Source: JAFGHJ01 sp964525555 (GTDB taxonomy: Bacteria; Hydrothermota; UBA3072). From it: a stretch of DNA of 64,000 nt. Location: contig CAZGHN010000010.1 in assembly GCA_964525555.1 (NCBI GenBank), forward strand, positions 1-64,000. Direction: 5' to 3'. The notes beneath the pieces are model-generated. The model was given only the letters and a program-made list of their open reading frames with translations, had not been told where the DNA came from and did not search any database. Shown here in pieces: positions 43,061-51,332 of the stretch; the first letter of the stretch is position 1; each line of letters opens with the position of its first letter. The position numbers and the translations under genes are program-made.

Positions 43061-44770
43061 ATGATTTCTTTAAGTTGTATTTATACCCTAGTTATTTTTT
43101 CTTTAAATGTTTCACAGTGGCCGCTCCCCGAACGTAAGGGTTTACTCTCGTCCTTTGGGGAATGGAGGGATGGGCATCTTCATGCCGGTATAGATATTCC
43201 AGCAAGAATAGGTGAAGAGGTTTATTCCGTTGATGACGGTTGGATTTCAAGGGTAAAGGTTTCTCCACTTGGATATGGAAAAGTTGTATATATAAAGAGC
43301 TGGTCAGGAGAAACTTATGTCTACTCTCATCTGTCTTCTTTCTTTCCGAATTTAAAAAAGATAGTGAGAAAGGAACAATTACGTAAGGGTTCTTATGAAG
43401 TAGAGATTTGGTTTAAAGAAGGACAAATTTCAATTAATAAGGGGGATGTGGTAGCATATAGTGGGCGTTCGGGTTGTTTTGATCCTCATCTCCATTTTGA
43501 ATTAAGAGATAAGAGCAACAGGCCAATTGACCCTTTCAGGCGAGGTTTTAACGTTCCTGATACCGTTCCTCCCGTTATTAAAGCGATTCGCTTTGTCCCT
43601 CTGGATGAATCTTCTTTGGTCTTTGGGTCTCATATAGGAAAAGTTTTTAAGGTTGCTTCAGATATGATCTCAGTTTCTATCAAAGGAAAGGTAGGATTAG
43701 AAATAGAAACTATTGATATGGTTAATACCAGATCCGGAAAGCTTGGAATTAAAGAAATCAAATTATATAAGAACAATGTACTTATAAGAAGAGAATTTGT
43801 AGATAATTTTTCCTACTCGAACTACAAGGATTCCAGATTTCTTTTTGATTTTGAATACCGAAAAGGAACAGGCAGGAAATTCAGAAGATTATTTACCGTT
43901 CCGGGCAATGGTTTTCCTTTCTATAAAGGTTTAGATGGCATAGTAACCGGCGATGACACGGGAAGTTATTCAATTGAGGTTTATGATGGGTCTGGTAATA
44001 TGAGCAGGTTGGTTATTAAATTGCTGAATTCAAAAGAACAGAAAAATATAAAATCCGATAATTCAGTCAGAAAAAAAATACTTTTCGAAACAAACGGTTT
44101 TCAGGTTAATAATAAATGGTATGATTTAAGGAAAACTAAAGAGTCTCTTAAATCCGGAGATTCCATTGCAATATGGAATTTTTCAAAGAAAAAATTCAGA
44201 ATACTGCAGTCTCCGGATGGGAAATGTCAGATATCATTTAACAAGGGAGACCAAATTAATTCAAAGTTAATTGCTGTTAAGGTAAACAAGGGATCTTCAC
44301 CCTTCTGGAGTTGGGAACCGCCGATTCCTCTTAAGAAAAAAGTTAAAATTAAAATAAAAGTCCCAAAAGGGGAAAAATTCTATTCTATATACGAGAAAAC
44401 CCGTTACGGGTGGGATTTTTGCTCATCGAGAAGAGAAGGAGGATATGTCGTCGACTTCATAGATCATCTGGGAAATTACGGGATATTAAAGGATACGATC
44501 GCTCCAACGGTTTATTTAAATAGAAAATATTTTTCTTCTAAAACTCCTCTGCGAATAAGTGTCTGGGATTCCCTGTCAGGGGTAGATTTTTATTCTGTTA
44601 AAACTTTAATTGACGGAAAAAAGACAGTTTTTAGATACGATCCGCAGAAAAAGAGATTGATTTTCGAACATCCGGAAGAAATCTCAAGAGGCAAGCATAA
44701 ATTAAATCTTTCGCTAAGTGACAGACAGGGAAATAAAACGTCAAGAGTGTGGGAAATTGTGAAGAAGTGA
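43061..44770 (+). CDS. Secreted M23 (LytM) metallopeptidase with intact zinc site
   Basis: 569 aa. Signal peptide at 1-20 (MISLSCIYTLVIFSLN), then a LytM domain at about 25-165: HLHAGIDIP (His and Asp ligands), YSHLSS and PHLHFELRD (HxH). All zinc and catalytic residues are present, so it is probably an active peptidoglycan endopeptidase. The following ~400 residues are beta-rich, including DTVPPVIKAIRF and DTIAPTVYLNRKYF, with the look of Ig-like or FN3-like modules. A longer frame from TTG 43052 crosses the -10 element and is rejected. Confidence 0.87.
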   Translation: MISLSCIYTLVIFSLNVSQWPLPERKGLLSSFGEWRDGHLHAGIDIPARIGEEVYSVDDGWISRVKVSPLGYGKVVYIKSWSGETYVYSHLSSFFPNLKKIVRKEQLRKGSYEVEIWFKEGQISINKGDVVAYSGRSGCFDPHLHFELRDKSNRPIDPFRRGFNVPDTVPPVIKAIRFVPLDESSLVFGSHIGKVFKVASDMISVSIKGKVGLEIETIDMVNTRSGKLGIKEIKLYKNNVLIRREFVDNFSYSNYKDSRFLFDFEYRKGTGRKFRRLFTVPGNGFPFYKGLDGIVTGDDTGSYSIEVYDGSGNMSRLVIKLLNSKEQKNIKSDNSVRKKILFETNGFQVNNKWYDLRKTKESLKSGDSIAIWNFSKKKFRILQSPDGKCQISFNKGDQINSKLIAVKVNKGSSPFWSWEPPIPLKKKVKIKIKVPKGEKFYSIYEKTRYGWDFCSSRREGGYVVDFIDHLGNYGILKDTIAPTVYLNRKYFSSKTPLRISVWDSLSGVDFYSVKTLIDGKKTVFRYDPQKKRLIFEHPEEISRGKHKLNLSLSDRQGNKTSRVWEIVKK

Positions 44771-45097
44771 AAGGTTTTAATAGAGAGTAGTGAGCAGTAA
44801 GCAGTTAAGATTAATAGTGAACAGGGAGTAGTGAGTAGTAGTTAATAGAGAGTAGGGAGAAGGGAGTAGTTAGCAGTAGAAATAACAGAAAAAAACTTTG
44901 TGTCTTGGTGCCTTAGTGGCTATGGTTAGGTACCAGGTGCCGGATCCCAGGTCCCAGTGAAAAAAACTAAAGAAAAATCAGTGTTTATCCGTGTGAATCC
45001 GTGGCTAATTATGGGTTGTGGGTTGGGTTTTAAACAACAAAAGATCTCTGTAGTTCTCTGTGTCCTCTGTGGTTAATTTTTGGTTGGGTGGGGGCTC
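44771..45097. repeat. Intergenic repeat-rich stretch
   Basis: No gene. 44785-44880 is a low-complexity array of 'gtagtgagcagtaagcag'-like words. It is followed by 'taggtaccaggtgccggat' (about 44929), 'gtttatccgtgtgaatccgt' (about 44984) and 'ctctgtgtcctctgtggtta' (about 45056). These match words in other gaps of the window. Confidence 0.6.
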
Positions 45098-45125
45098 TTG
45101 ACAACACAGTTATTTTGAGTATCCT
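45098..45125 (+). promoter_or_regulatory. Vegetative promoter of the aspartokinase gene
   Basis: TTGACA (45098-45103), 16-nt spacer, TATCCT (45120-45125). ATG 45145 follows with GGAGGAAGG, a leadered transcript of about 13 nt leader. Confidence 0.7.
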
Positions 45126-45144
45126 AATTTTTGATGGAGGAAGG

Positions 45145-46542
45145 ATGTTAACTGTTGAGAAGATTGGTGGAGTTTCGATGTCGAAATTCCAGGATGTGCT
45201 AAAAAATATTATTATGGGTAATCGAAAGCCCGGAGATTACTACAATAGAATTTTTGTTGTCTCCGCTTACGCAAATGTTACTAATTGGCTTTTAGAGCAT
45301 AAAAAGACTGGAGAGCCCGGTGTTTATGTAAAATTTACAGAGCAGAAGGATTATGACAAAGCGCTGGATGAAGTTCTCGATAAATTGCTTAAAATAAACA
45401 GAAATTTTATTGATATTGGATTGGACCTTGAAATCGCCGATAATTTTATAAAAAACCGTATTCAGGAAGCCAGGAATTATCTTCATAATATGGCGAATGT
45501 TTTGGCTTCAGGGTATCTTGACAGAGATAATATTTTGCTTGCGGCTCGTGAAGTTTTGGCTTCCCTTGGAGAGGCTCATTCGGCATTTAACTCAGTGAAT
45601 ATACTTGAAAACAACAATATTAATGCGACCTTTGTCGATTTGTGCGGTTTTGAAGATTCCGAATTGTTAAGTATTGATGAGAGAATACATAAATTAATGA
45701 AGGGAATAAACTTTGCCAAGACTATAGCTATCGTTACCGGTTACACTAAAGGGACCGAAGGTATTATGAGGGAATTCGACAGAGGTTATTCCGAAGTTAC
45801 TTTCAGCAAGGTTGCAGTTGAGGTTAAGGCAACTGAAGCGGTTATTCATAAGGAATTTCATCTTTCTTCCGCTGATCCTAAAGTGGTGGGTGAGGATAAA
45901 GCTATTCCTGTAGGATTTACGAATTTTAATGTTGCAGATCAGCTTGCAGATATAGGAATGGAAGCGATTCATCCGAAGGCTTCTAAGCCCATAGAGATGG
46001 CAGGAATAAACATAAGGATAAAAAACACTTTTGAGCCCGAGCACGAAGGAACGCTCATTTCAAAAGACTATGTAGGAGAGAAATCAAGAGTTGAAGTAAT
46101 ATCCGGCAGCGATGAAGTGGTTGTTGTGGAAGTGCATGATCCTCAAATGGTTGGGGAAGTTGGAGCTGACCTTGAAATAATGAAGATTTTAAAGAAATAT
46201 AAGGTTAGTTATATTTTGAAGGCTACTGATGCAAATAGTATATCTATGGTAATATGGGAAAGAGATTTAAGCGATGAGTTTGTAAGTGAATTGAAGGAAA
46301 AATACTATAGAGTTACCTTTAAAAAAGTGGCTGTTTTGTGTGTTGTAGGAACTAATATTGCAAGTCCCGGTATTCTTGAAAGAACTACGAAATTGTTGGC
46401 GGATAACAAGGTTAATGTTGAATGTGTTTCGCAATCCTTGCAACAGGTAAATATGCAATTCGTAATTAACCGAGGAGATTATAATAAGGCTGTTGTAGCC
46501 TTAAACGATGCTCTTTGCGTAAAAAAAGATGGTTCGGCTTAA
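45145..46542 (+). CDS. Aspartate kinase, ectoine-type (Ask_Ect-like), with ACT domains
   Basis: 465 aa. Phosphorylates aspartate for the Lys/Thr/Met branch. The N-terminus MLTVEKIGGVSMSKF, then YNRIFVVSAYANVTNWLLEHKKTGEP, FVDLCGFED, DRGYSEVTFSKVAV and HKEFHLSSADP are motifs I associate with the Ask_Ect subgroup found with ectABC, not with LysC or ThrA. Two ACT domains occupy about 325-465. The usual KxGGTS motif reads KIGGVS. No ectoine genes are near. The start is ATG 45145 with a good Shine-Dalgarno; the longer frame from 45088 overlaps the promoter. Confidence 0.85.
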   Translation: MLTVEKIGGVSMSKFQDVLKNIIMGNRKPGDYYNRIFVVSAYANVTNWLLEHKKTGEPGVYVKFTEQKDYDKALDEVLDKLLKINRNFIDIGLDLEIADNFIKNRIQEARNYLHNMANVLASGYLDRDNILLAAREVLASLGEAHSAFNSVNILENNNINATFVDLCGFEDSELLSIDERIHKLMKGINFAKTIAIVTGYTKGTEGIMREFDRGYSEVTFSKVAVEVKATEAVIHKEFHLSSADPKVVGEDKAIPVGFTNFNVADQLADIGMEAIHPKASKPIEMAGINIRIKNTFEPEHEGTLISKDYVGEKSRVEVISGSDEVVVVEVHDPQMVGEVGADLEIMKILKKYKVSYILKATDANSISMVIWERDLSDEFVSELKEKYYRVTFKKVAVLCVVGTNIASPGILERTTKLLADNKVNVECVSQSLQQVNMQFVINRGDYNKAVVALNDALCVKKDGSA

Positions 46543-46603
46543 AAGTCAGTTTCGTGTATATGTTAATACTCATTATTTAAAAAGGTAAGAGAGGAGAGTG
46601 TAG

Positions 46604-47818
46604 ATGTCTAAGATAAAAAATATCGGAATTATAACCAGCGGTGGAGATTGCGGCGGGTTGAATGCAGTTGTGCGGGGAGCTGCTTTTATGGCTATGGCAA
46701 ATGATGTATCTGCCTATATTATTCCTAATGGGTATGCAGGATTATACAATCTTATTGATATGGAAAAATTGGCTAAGCTTGATGAAAGGAGAGTCGATAC
46801 AATCAATTCTACACTTGCAGGTTCAGAGGCAGGACATTCCAGAGTGAAGATAAAAAAAATAAAGAGTGAGGATAAATATAAAAGAATTAAAGATGGGCTT
46901 AAGAAATTCGATATAGATGGTTTAGTCATTTCCGGCGGAGATGATACTGGCAGTGTAGTAGTAGACCTGGCAAATCAGGGTATATCATGTGTGCATGCGC
47001 CAAAGACGATGGATCTTGATCTGCAGACTTATTCTGTAGGAGCTGATTCTGCGATCAGCAGAGTCGCTAATTTTGTTTCCGAACTAAAAACCACCGGACA
47101 AAGCCATAACAGAGTTATGGTAATTGAGGTTTTTGGAAGATATGCAGGACATACAGCTTTTAGAGGCGGTATAGGTGCTGATGCGGATTGTATTTTGATA
47201 CCTGAGGTGCTCGTAGATTTCGATATTGTTTATGAGCATCTTAAAAAACGTTTTATGAGAAGGATAATTGATAGTGATGTTAATGCAGGCACTTATACAG
47301 TCGTTGTTGCTGAAGGAATGAAAGATGCTTCCGGGGAAGAGATTGTAGATGAAACTCTTGAGGTTGATGCATTTGGACATAAGAAATTAGCCGGAGCCGG
47401 CAGATATGTCAGAATCCAGTTGGAAAAAAGATTAAAAGATGATCCGGAGATAAAACAATTTATGAAGGAACAGGGGATGTTCGTTGCTGATTTGTACGAA
47501 GTACCTGAGGTTCGTGACGTTAAACCGGAGCATCTTGTTCGTGCCGGAAAATCTTCCGCCTTTGACGTAAATTTCGGTATGGAGGCCGGTGCTGGAGCAG
47601 TAGTTCTTTTGCTTAACGGCCTTACCGGAGTAACCGTTCAGGACGTCAAGAAAGGAGAAATAAGATATCTACCTACAGAGAAAGCTATAAAGGAACGGAA
47701 CGTAGATATGGAGATGATATCTTTTTATGAAAGTATGGGATTCTGTTTTGGAAGAAAACCACATACCTATAAAGTGAAATTTAATGAAAATAAGGGAGAA
47801 ATAGAACGTCATCTCTAA
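46604..47818 (+). CDS. 6-phosphofructokinase, probably PPi-dependent
   Basis: 404 aa. IGIITSGGDCGGLNAVVRG is the first phosphate loop. Two positions separate ATP- from PPi-PFK: here the sequence is GGDDTGS (Asp where ATP enzymes have Gly) and PKTMDLDL (Lys where ATP enzymes have Gly), both pointing to PPi. The Asp of the TxDxD catalytic motif is kept. IEVFGRYAGHTAF matches the substrate-binding MGR(Y/H)xG loop. The product catalyses the reversible F6P to F1,6BP step. Shine-Dalgarno GAGAGGAGAG, 61 nt after the aspartokinase gene. Confidence 0.9.
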   Translation: MSKIKNIGIITSGGDCGGLNAVVRGAAFMAMANDVSAYIIPNGYAGLYNLIDMEKLAKLDERRVDTINSTLAGSEAGHSRVKIKKIKSEDKYKRIKDGLKKFDIDGLVISGGDDTGSVVVDLANQGISCVHAPKTMDLDLQTYSVGADSAISRVANFVSELKTTGQSHNRVMVIEVFGRYAGHTAFRGGIGADADCILIPEVLVDFDIVYEHLKKRFMRRIIDSDVNAGTYTVVVAEGMKDASGEEIVDETLEVDAFGHKKLAGAGRYVRIQLEKRLKDDPEIKQFMKEQGMFVADLYEVPEVRDVKPEHLVRAGKSSAFDVNFGMEAGAGAVVLLLNGLTGVTVQDVKKGEIRYLPTEKAIKERNVDMEMISFYESMGFCFGRKPHTYKVKFNENKGEIERHL

Positions 47819-47921
47819 ATTTTTTATAGAGAGCTTGAGTTTTATATCTATGTTAAACGGATTGATTTTTTTAGGTGGACAAAAATCTTTTTTATCTTAG
47901 TATAATAAAAAGGGAGGAACG

Positions 47922-48164
47922 ATGTCTAAAGTAATAGTTTATTCAACGCCAACATGTCCTTATTGTCATCTTGTTAAAGATTATCTTAAGGAAAAGGGTG
48001 TCGAATTTGAAGATAAAGACGTTTCAGTTGATCGAGTAGCTGCCAGAGAAATGATAGAAAAGTCAGGACAGATGGGGGTTCCTCAGATCATCATAAACGA
48101 TAAGATAATTGTTGGCTTTAATAGAGATGCTATTGACGAAGAATTGAATAAGAAAGATAAATAA
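47922..48164 (+). CDS. Glutaredoxin-like protein
   Basis: 80 aa, thioredoxin fold with active site CPYC (STPTCPYCHLVKDYL), the cis-Pro loop GVPQIIIN and the GF motif VGFNRDAI. A small dithiol glutaredoxin or NrdH-like electron donor. GGGAGG precedes the start; a TATAAT at 47901-47906 suggests its own promoter. Forms a redox cluster with the next gene. Confidence 0.93.
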   Translation: MSKVIVYSTPTCPYCHLVKDYLKEKGVEFEDKDVSVDRVAAREMIEKSGQMGVPQIIINDKIIVGFNRDAIDEELNKKDK

Positions 48165-48187
48165 ATATTAAAATTTACGGAGGAAGG

Positions 48188-48661
48188 ATGGCAATTTTTG
48201 AAGCAAAGGAAATTTTTAGATTTGCTATAAGGATTGAGGAAAACGGTGAGAAGTTTTATCGTTTTGCGAGTAATTTGACCGAAGATAGTGAAACAAAAGA
48301 GATATTCAATTATCTTGCCGATGAGGAAATAAAACACAAGGAAATTTTTACCGGTTTTCTTTCGGAAATAACCAAAGATGTATCTTTTGACAACTACTCT
48401 GATGAGTATCTCGATTATTTAAGGTCTTATGTTGACAATGTAATTTTTACAGATGAACAGTTGGAAGAACAACGTAAAAAAGTGAATGATGTGCTTTCTG
48501 CCGTTATTTTTGCTATGCAGAGAGAATTGGATTCTATTCTTTATTATCACGAGGTTGAGAAATTTGTATCTGAGAGTAAAAAAAACTTGATAGAAAAGAT
48601 TATTGCAGAGGAAAGAAAACATTACGCAAAACTCTCGGAGATGAAAAAAAACTTAAAATAA
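48188..48661 (+). CDS. Rubrerythrin-like ferritin-fold diiron protein
   Basis: 157 aa, four-helix bundle. Diiron ligands are seen as Glu in RIEENGEKFYRF, E-x2-H in DEEIKHKEIF, Glu in QRELDSILYYHE and E-x2-H in AEERKHYAKL. The C-terminal rubredoxin domain of true rubrerythrin is missing. Likely detoxifies peroxide in an anaerobe, perhaps with the glutaredoxin encoded 23 nt upstream. Shine-Dalgarno GGAGGAAGG. Confidence 0.88.
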   Translation: MAIFEAKEIFRFAIRIEENGEKFYRFASNLTEDSETKEIFNYLADEEIKHKEIFTGFLSEITKDVSFDNYSDEYLDYLRSYVDNVIFTDEQLEEQRKKVNDVLSAVIFAMQRELDSILYYHEVEKFVSESKKNLIEKIIAEERKHYAKLSEMKKNLK

Positions 48662-48662
48662 T

Positions 48663-49454
48663 TTGACTCCCCAAAAAAAATCAACTTTTAAAATTACTGT
48701 TTTGGGGTCCGGGTCTTGTGTCCCGTCGTTTGAAAGATATCCGTCTTCGTATTTTTTTAATCCCTGTGATATCAAAGAAAATTGGCTCGTGGATATTGGT
48801 GAAGGAGCTCTTTTTCGCCTTCATGAATCCGGAAAATCGTATAAGGAAATCGATAGAATATTTATAAGTCATACGCACCCTGACCATATTGGAGCTCTTA
48901 TCCCATTGATTCTTGCTTTAAAATATACTCCCGGCTTCAAAAGAATTAAACCTTTATATGTGTACGGTCCGGATGACGTCCAAAGATATCTTGATATGCA
49001 CTTAGATTTCGCTCCTTATTTAAAATATGAATTCCCTCTGGAGTTTATTAGTTGCCCTGCCGGAAGTGAAGTTAATTTTAGAGATTGTTTGTTGATGACA
49101 GAAAAGATGAAACATTTTGATCCTACTCTTGGGTTTCGGTGGAATATAGGCGATAAGGCTATAGTTTATGGCGCGGACGGTGCTTTATCGGATGCTTTAA
49201 CCCGTTTTTCTCTTAATGCTGATTTGTTGATATTGGAAAGTTCATATCCGAAAAAAAACCCAACTCCCGGTCACTTAACTACTTTTGAAGCCGGAAAAGC
49301 AGCTGCGGAATCTGGAGCGAGAAGATTATTGCTTTCACATTTTTATCCGGAGGTCGCTGAAATGAAAGAAGAAGAAATATATTCTGAAGTAAGGATTTCC
49401 GGTTACAAAGGGGAGATTATTTTAGCAAAAGATTTGATGAGGCTCGAAGTATAA
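48663..49454 (+). CDS. Metallo-beta-lactamase-fold hydrolase (RNase Z / phosphodiesterase-like)
   Basis: 263 aa. Zinc motif FISHTHPDHIGAL, upstream Asp in WLVDIGEGA, later ligands in VYGADGAL and LLLSHFYPE. The opening VLGSGSCVPSFERYPS resembles RNase Z and related ElaC-like hydrolases, but the protein is short and lacks the RNase Z exosite arm. Substrate unknown. Start TTG 48663 directly after the previous stop; weakly supported, though no in-frame ATG lies before the metal motif. Confidence 0.82.
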   Translation: MTPQKKSTFKITVLGSGSCVPSFERYPSSYFFNPCDIKENWLVDIGEGALFRLHESGKSYKEIDRIFISHTHPDHIGALIPLILALKYTPGFKRIKPLYVYGPDDVQRYLDMHLDFAPYLKYEFPLEFISCPAGSEVNFRDCLLMTEKMKHFDPTLGFRWNIGDKAIVYGADGALSDALTRFSLNADLLILESSYPKKNPTPGHLTTFEAGKAAAESGARRLLLSHFYPEVAEMKEEEIYSEVRISGYKGEIILAKDLMRLEV

Positions 49455-49740
49455 AAGAAAGAAATTAGAAGCAAAAAGTTAGAATATAGAATCCCATCCC
49501 CCAACCCAATAAATTGGCCACGAAGGCACAAAGACACGAAGAAGTACAATACTTCTTAGTATCTAATTTTAAATTGCATGTTGGAAATTGCAAATTGTAA
49601 ATTTTAAAAACAGAATTAAGAGGCAGATTAAGAGGATTTTTTTGTTTTTCTTGACACAAGACTCACGACAAATGACTCAAGACTGTGTTATGTTCTCTGT
49701 GATTTAATTAGTTTTTTGAGGGAGAGGGATGAGATTCTAT
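49455..49740. repeat. Intergenic word-like repeats
   Basis: No gene supported. 'cacgaaggcacaaagacacg' (about 49519), 'ggaaattgcaaattgtaa' (about 49582), 'gactcacgac' and 'tgactcaagactgtgtta' (about 49671-49689) belong to the interspersed word family; the last is shared with the gap after 25920. Confidence 0.6.
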
Positions 49741-49772
49741 ATTGAGATTTTAGATAATAATTAAACTTTTTA

Positions 49773-49800
49773 TTGACAAATACTAAAAAATCCGTATACT
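49773..49800 (+). promoter_or_regulatory. Vegetative promoter with a long 5' leader
   Basis: TTGACA (49773-49778), 16-nt spacer, TATACT (49795-49800), a near-consensus promoter. The next start codon is 129 nt downstream, so the transcript has an unusually long leader for this genome. Confidence 0.7.
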
Positions 49801-49873
49801 TGTTTTCAAGTGCTAGGTAGTAAGAATTCTAAAATTCAGGTAATATATATTTCTGGCAATGGAATATAAAAGC

Positions 49874-50305
49874 GTTGTAGGAAATTTTGGCTGGTAACAT
49901 TAAAAATTCGATAATATTGGAGGATTATTATGAAAAAGACCTATAAAATCCTATTATTAACGATTTTTGTATTTGGACTATTTTTGGCAGGAAACGAATA
50001 TGGAGGGGTTAACAGATCCAGAATATACAAGGTTGAAATATACAGAGATTCAATTACATCTGAGTTAATAGGAGCGCTTTATACTACGACTTTTAATAAT
50101 TTGCAGGTAATTACGAAACATTGTGTAACAAAACGCACAAGAATATTTCTAAATGATAGACCTGTTAAATTATCTGAGTTAAGAAGAGGATATAAAGTGA
50201 TTGTGTATTTCAAAAACGATAAGTGTAAGACAGCAAGTGTGATTAAGGCTTACAGATAGAAGACTATCGTAATATTTGTTCGATAAGCCTAAAATTTCCT
50301 ACAAC
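49874..50305. repeat. 15-nt inverted repeats flanking the 49930 gene
   Basis: GTTGTAGGAAATTTT (49874-49888), in the 5' leader, has an exact reverse complement at 50291-50305, just after the gene. The match continues on both sides with single-base offsets (GGC/GCC and GCT/AGC). They could be ends of a small element or let the mRNA ends pair. Confidence 0.6.
49930..50259 (+). CDS. Small exported protein of unknown function
   Basis: 109 aa. Signal peptide MKKTYKILLLTIFVFGLFLAG, mature part about 85 residues, basic and predicted beta-rich (RIYKVEIYRDSITSELIGAL, RTRIFLNDRPVKL, YKVIVYFKNDKCKTA). Two cysteines. No family recognised; the fold could be OB- or SH3-like. Strong Shine-Dalgarno (GGAGGA) and strong promoter. 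Single gene between a repeat gap and a converging DHOD-like gene. Confidence 0.78.
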   Translation: MKKTYKILLLTIFVFGLFLAGNEYGGVNRSRIYKVEIYRDSITSELIGALYTTTFNNLQVITKHCVTKRTRIFLNDRPVKLSELRRGYKVIVYFKNDKCKTASVIKAYR

Positions 50306-50330
50306 AGCTATACGTGGATCTCTTAATATT

Positions 50331-51308
50331 TTATTTATTCAACGCATTAATGTATTGAAGGCGATCGTATAGTTCCGGTTTATCGTCTTCCTTTTTACTT
50401 AGTTTTCCTCTGAATTCTTCAATTTTATTGTAGTTGTGTTCATTCATCCAGAGTTCGATTTCCTCGAGCATGGTTTTTATATGTTCAATGCCGTTTTTGT
50501 ATAGTGTTGAGCATATTTCTACAGCTTTTGCTCCGGCTAAAATTTGTTTTATTGCATCCTTCCCGGAATATATGCCGGTTGTTGCAACAAAATCGCAAGA
50601 CACACGGGCAGATAAAAGAGCTATCCATCTAAGAGTATTGCTAAATTCATTTGGAGAACTTAACGGATAACCTCCGGTTAACTCGAGGCTTTCAATATCT
50701 ATGTCGAGCTGATAAAACCGGTTGAATAAAACTAAGCCTTTTACTCCTTTCTTTGATAGATCATTAACTGTTTTTGCTATAGATGTTAAGTAGGGACCGA
50801 TTTTAACCGATACCGGTAAGTTGATTTCCGACAGCACCCCTTCAACAATATCAAAGTATACCCGTTCTATTTCCTCACTGCTTCTTCCTAAATCGCTTGG
50901 AAGAATCGAAATGTTGAGTTCAAGAGCGTCAGCTCCAGATGATTCAATCTGTTTTGCGTAGTCGACCCACCATTTTGGAGAAACACAATTTAGACTTGCT
51001 ATTATCGGTATTGAAGTCTCTTTTTTTGCTTTTGATATTAAATCCAGGTATATATTTGGTCCGTTGGACATGCTCATTCCGCGGACATACTCAAAAGCTT
51101 CCGTGTGATCGGTTAACCAAATGTTATCAATCAATTCGTCGGTTTCAGATTCTATCTGTTCTTCAAAAAGGGATTTTAATACTATTCCTCCTGCGCCTGC
51201 CTCCTCGCATTTTTTTATGTTTTCAATGTTACTGGTCAAATCACTACTGGAAACAATCAAAGGGTTTTTTAAATCAATACCTAAATATGTGGTTGTAAGA
51301 TTTGCCAT
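50331..51308 (-). CDS. Dihydroorotate-dehydrogenase-like TIM-barrel flavoprotein
   Basis: 325 aa. TTTYLGIDLKNPLIVSSSDLT at the start, ADALELNISILPSD (conserved Asn), VSVKIGPYLTS (FMN-contacting Lys), LVLFNRFYQLDID and VATTGIYSGKDAIKQILAGAKAVEI (phosphate-binding end of the barrel) match the PyrD superfamily. The segment FNRFYQ-D-DIE and the C-terminal extension fit the 'DHOD-like' group rather than true PyrD. I see no clear NxSCPN motif or catalytic Cys loop. It may or may not serve pyrimidine synthesis with pyrRBC at 56.5 kb. Shine-Dalgarno GGGAGG. Confidence 0.83.
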   Translation of the reverse strand: MANLTTTYLGIDLKNPLIVSSSDLTSNIENIKKCEEAGAGGIVLKSLFEEQIESETDELIDNIWLTDHTEAFEYVRGMSMSNGPNIYLDLISKAKKETSIPIIASLNCVSPKWWVDYAKQIESSGADALELNISILPSDLGRSSEEIERVYFDIVEGVLSEINLPVSVKIGPYLTSIAKTVNDLSKKGVKGLVLFNRFYQLDIDIESLELTGGYPLSSPNEFSNTLRWIALLSARVSCDFVATTGIYSGKDAIKQILAGAKAVEICSTLYKNGIEHIKTMLEEIELWMNEHNYNKIEEFRGKLSKKEDDKPELYDRLQYINALNK

Positions 51309-51332
51309 ATTTGCCTCCCGGCTAATTTTGTA

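Noticed and set aside
44785..44880. CRISPR-like array
   Set aside because: Words are short, overlapping and unequal; there are no constant direct repeats with unique spacers and no cas genes.
45292..46458. Open frames on the minus strand inside the aspartokinase gene
   Set aside because: No Shine-Dalgarno or leaderless promoter, no recognisable protein; shadows of a well-supported gene.
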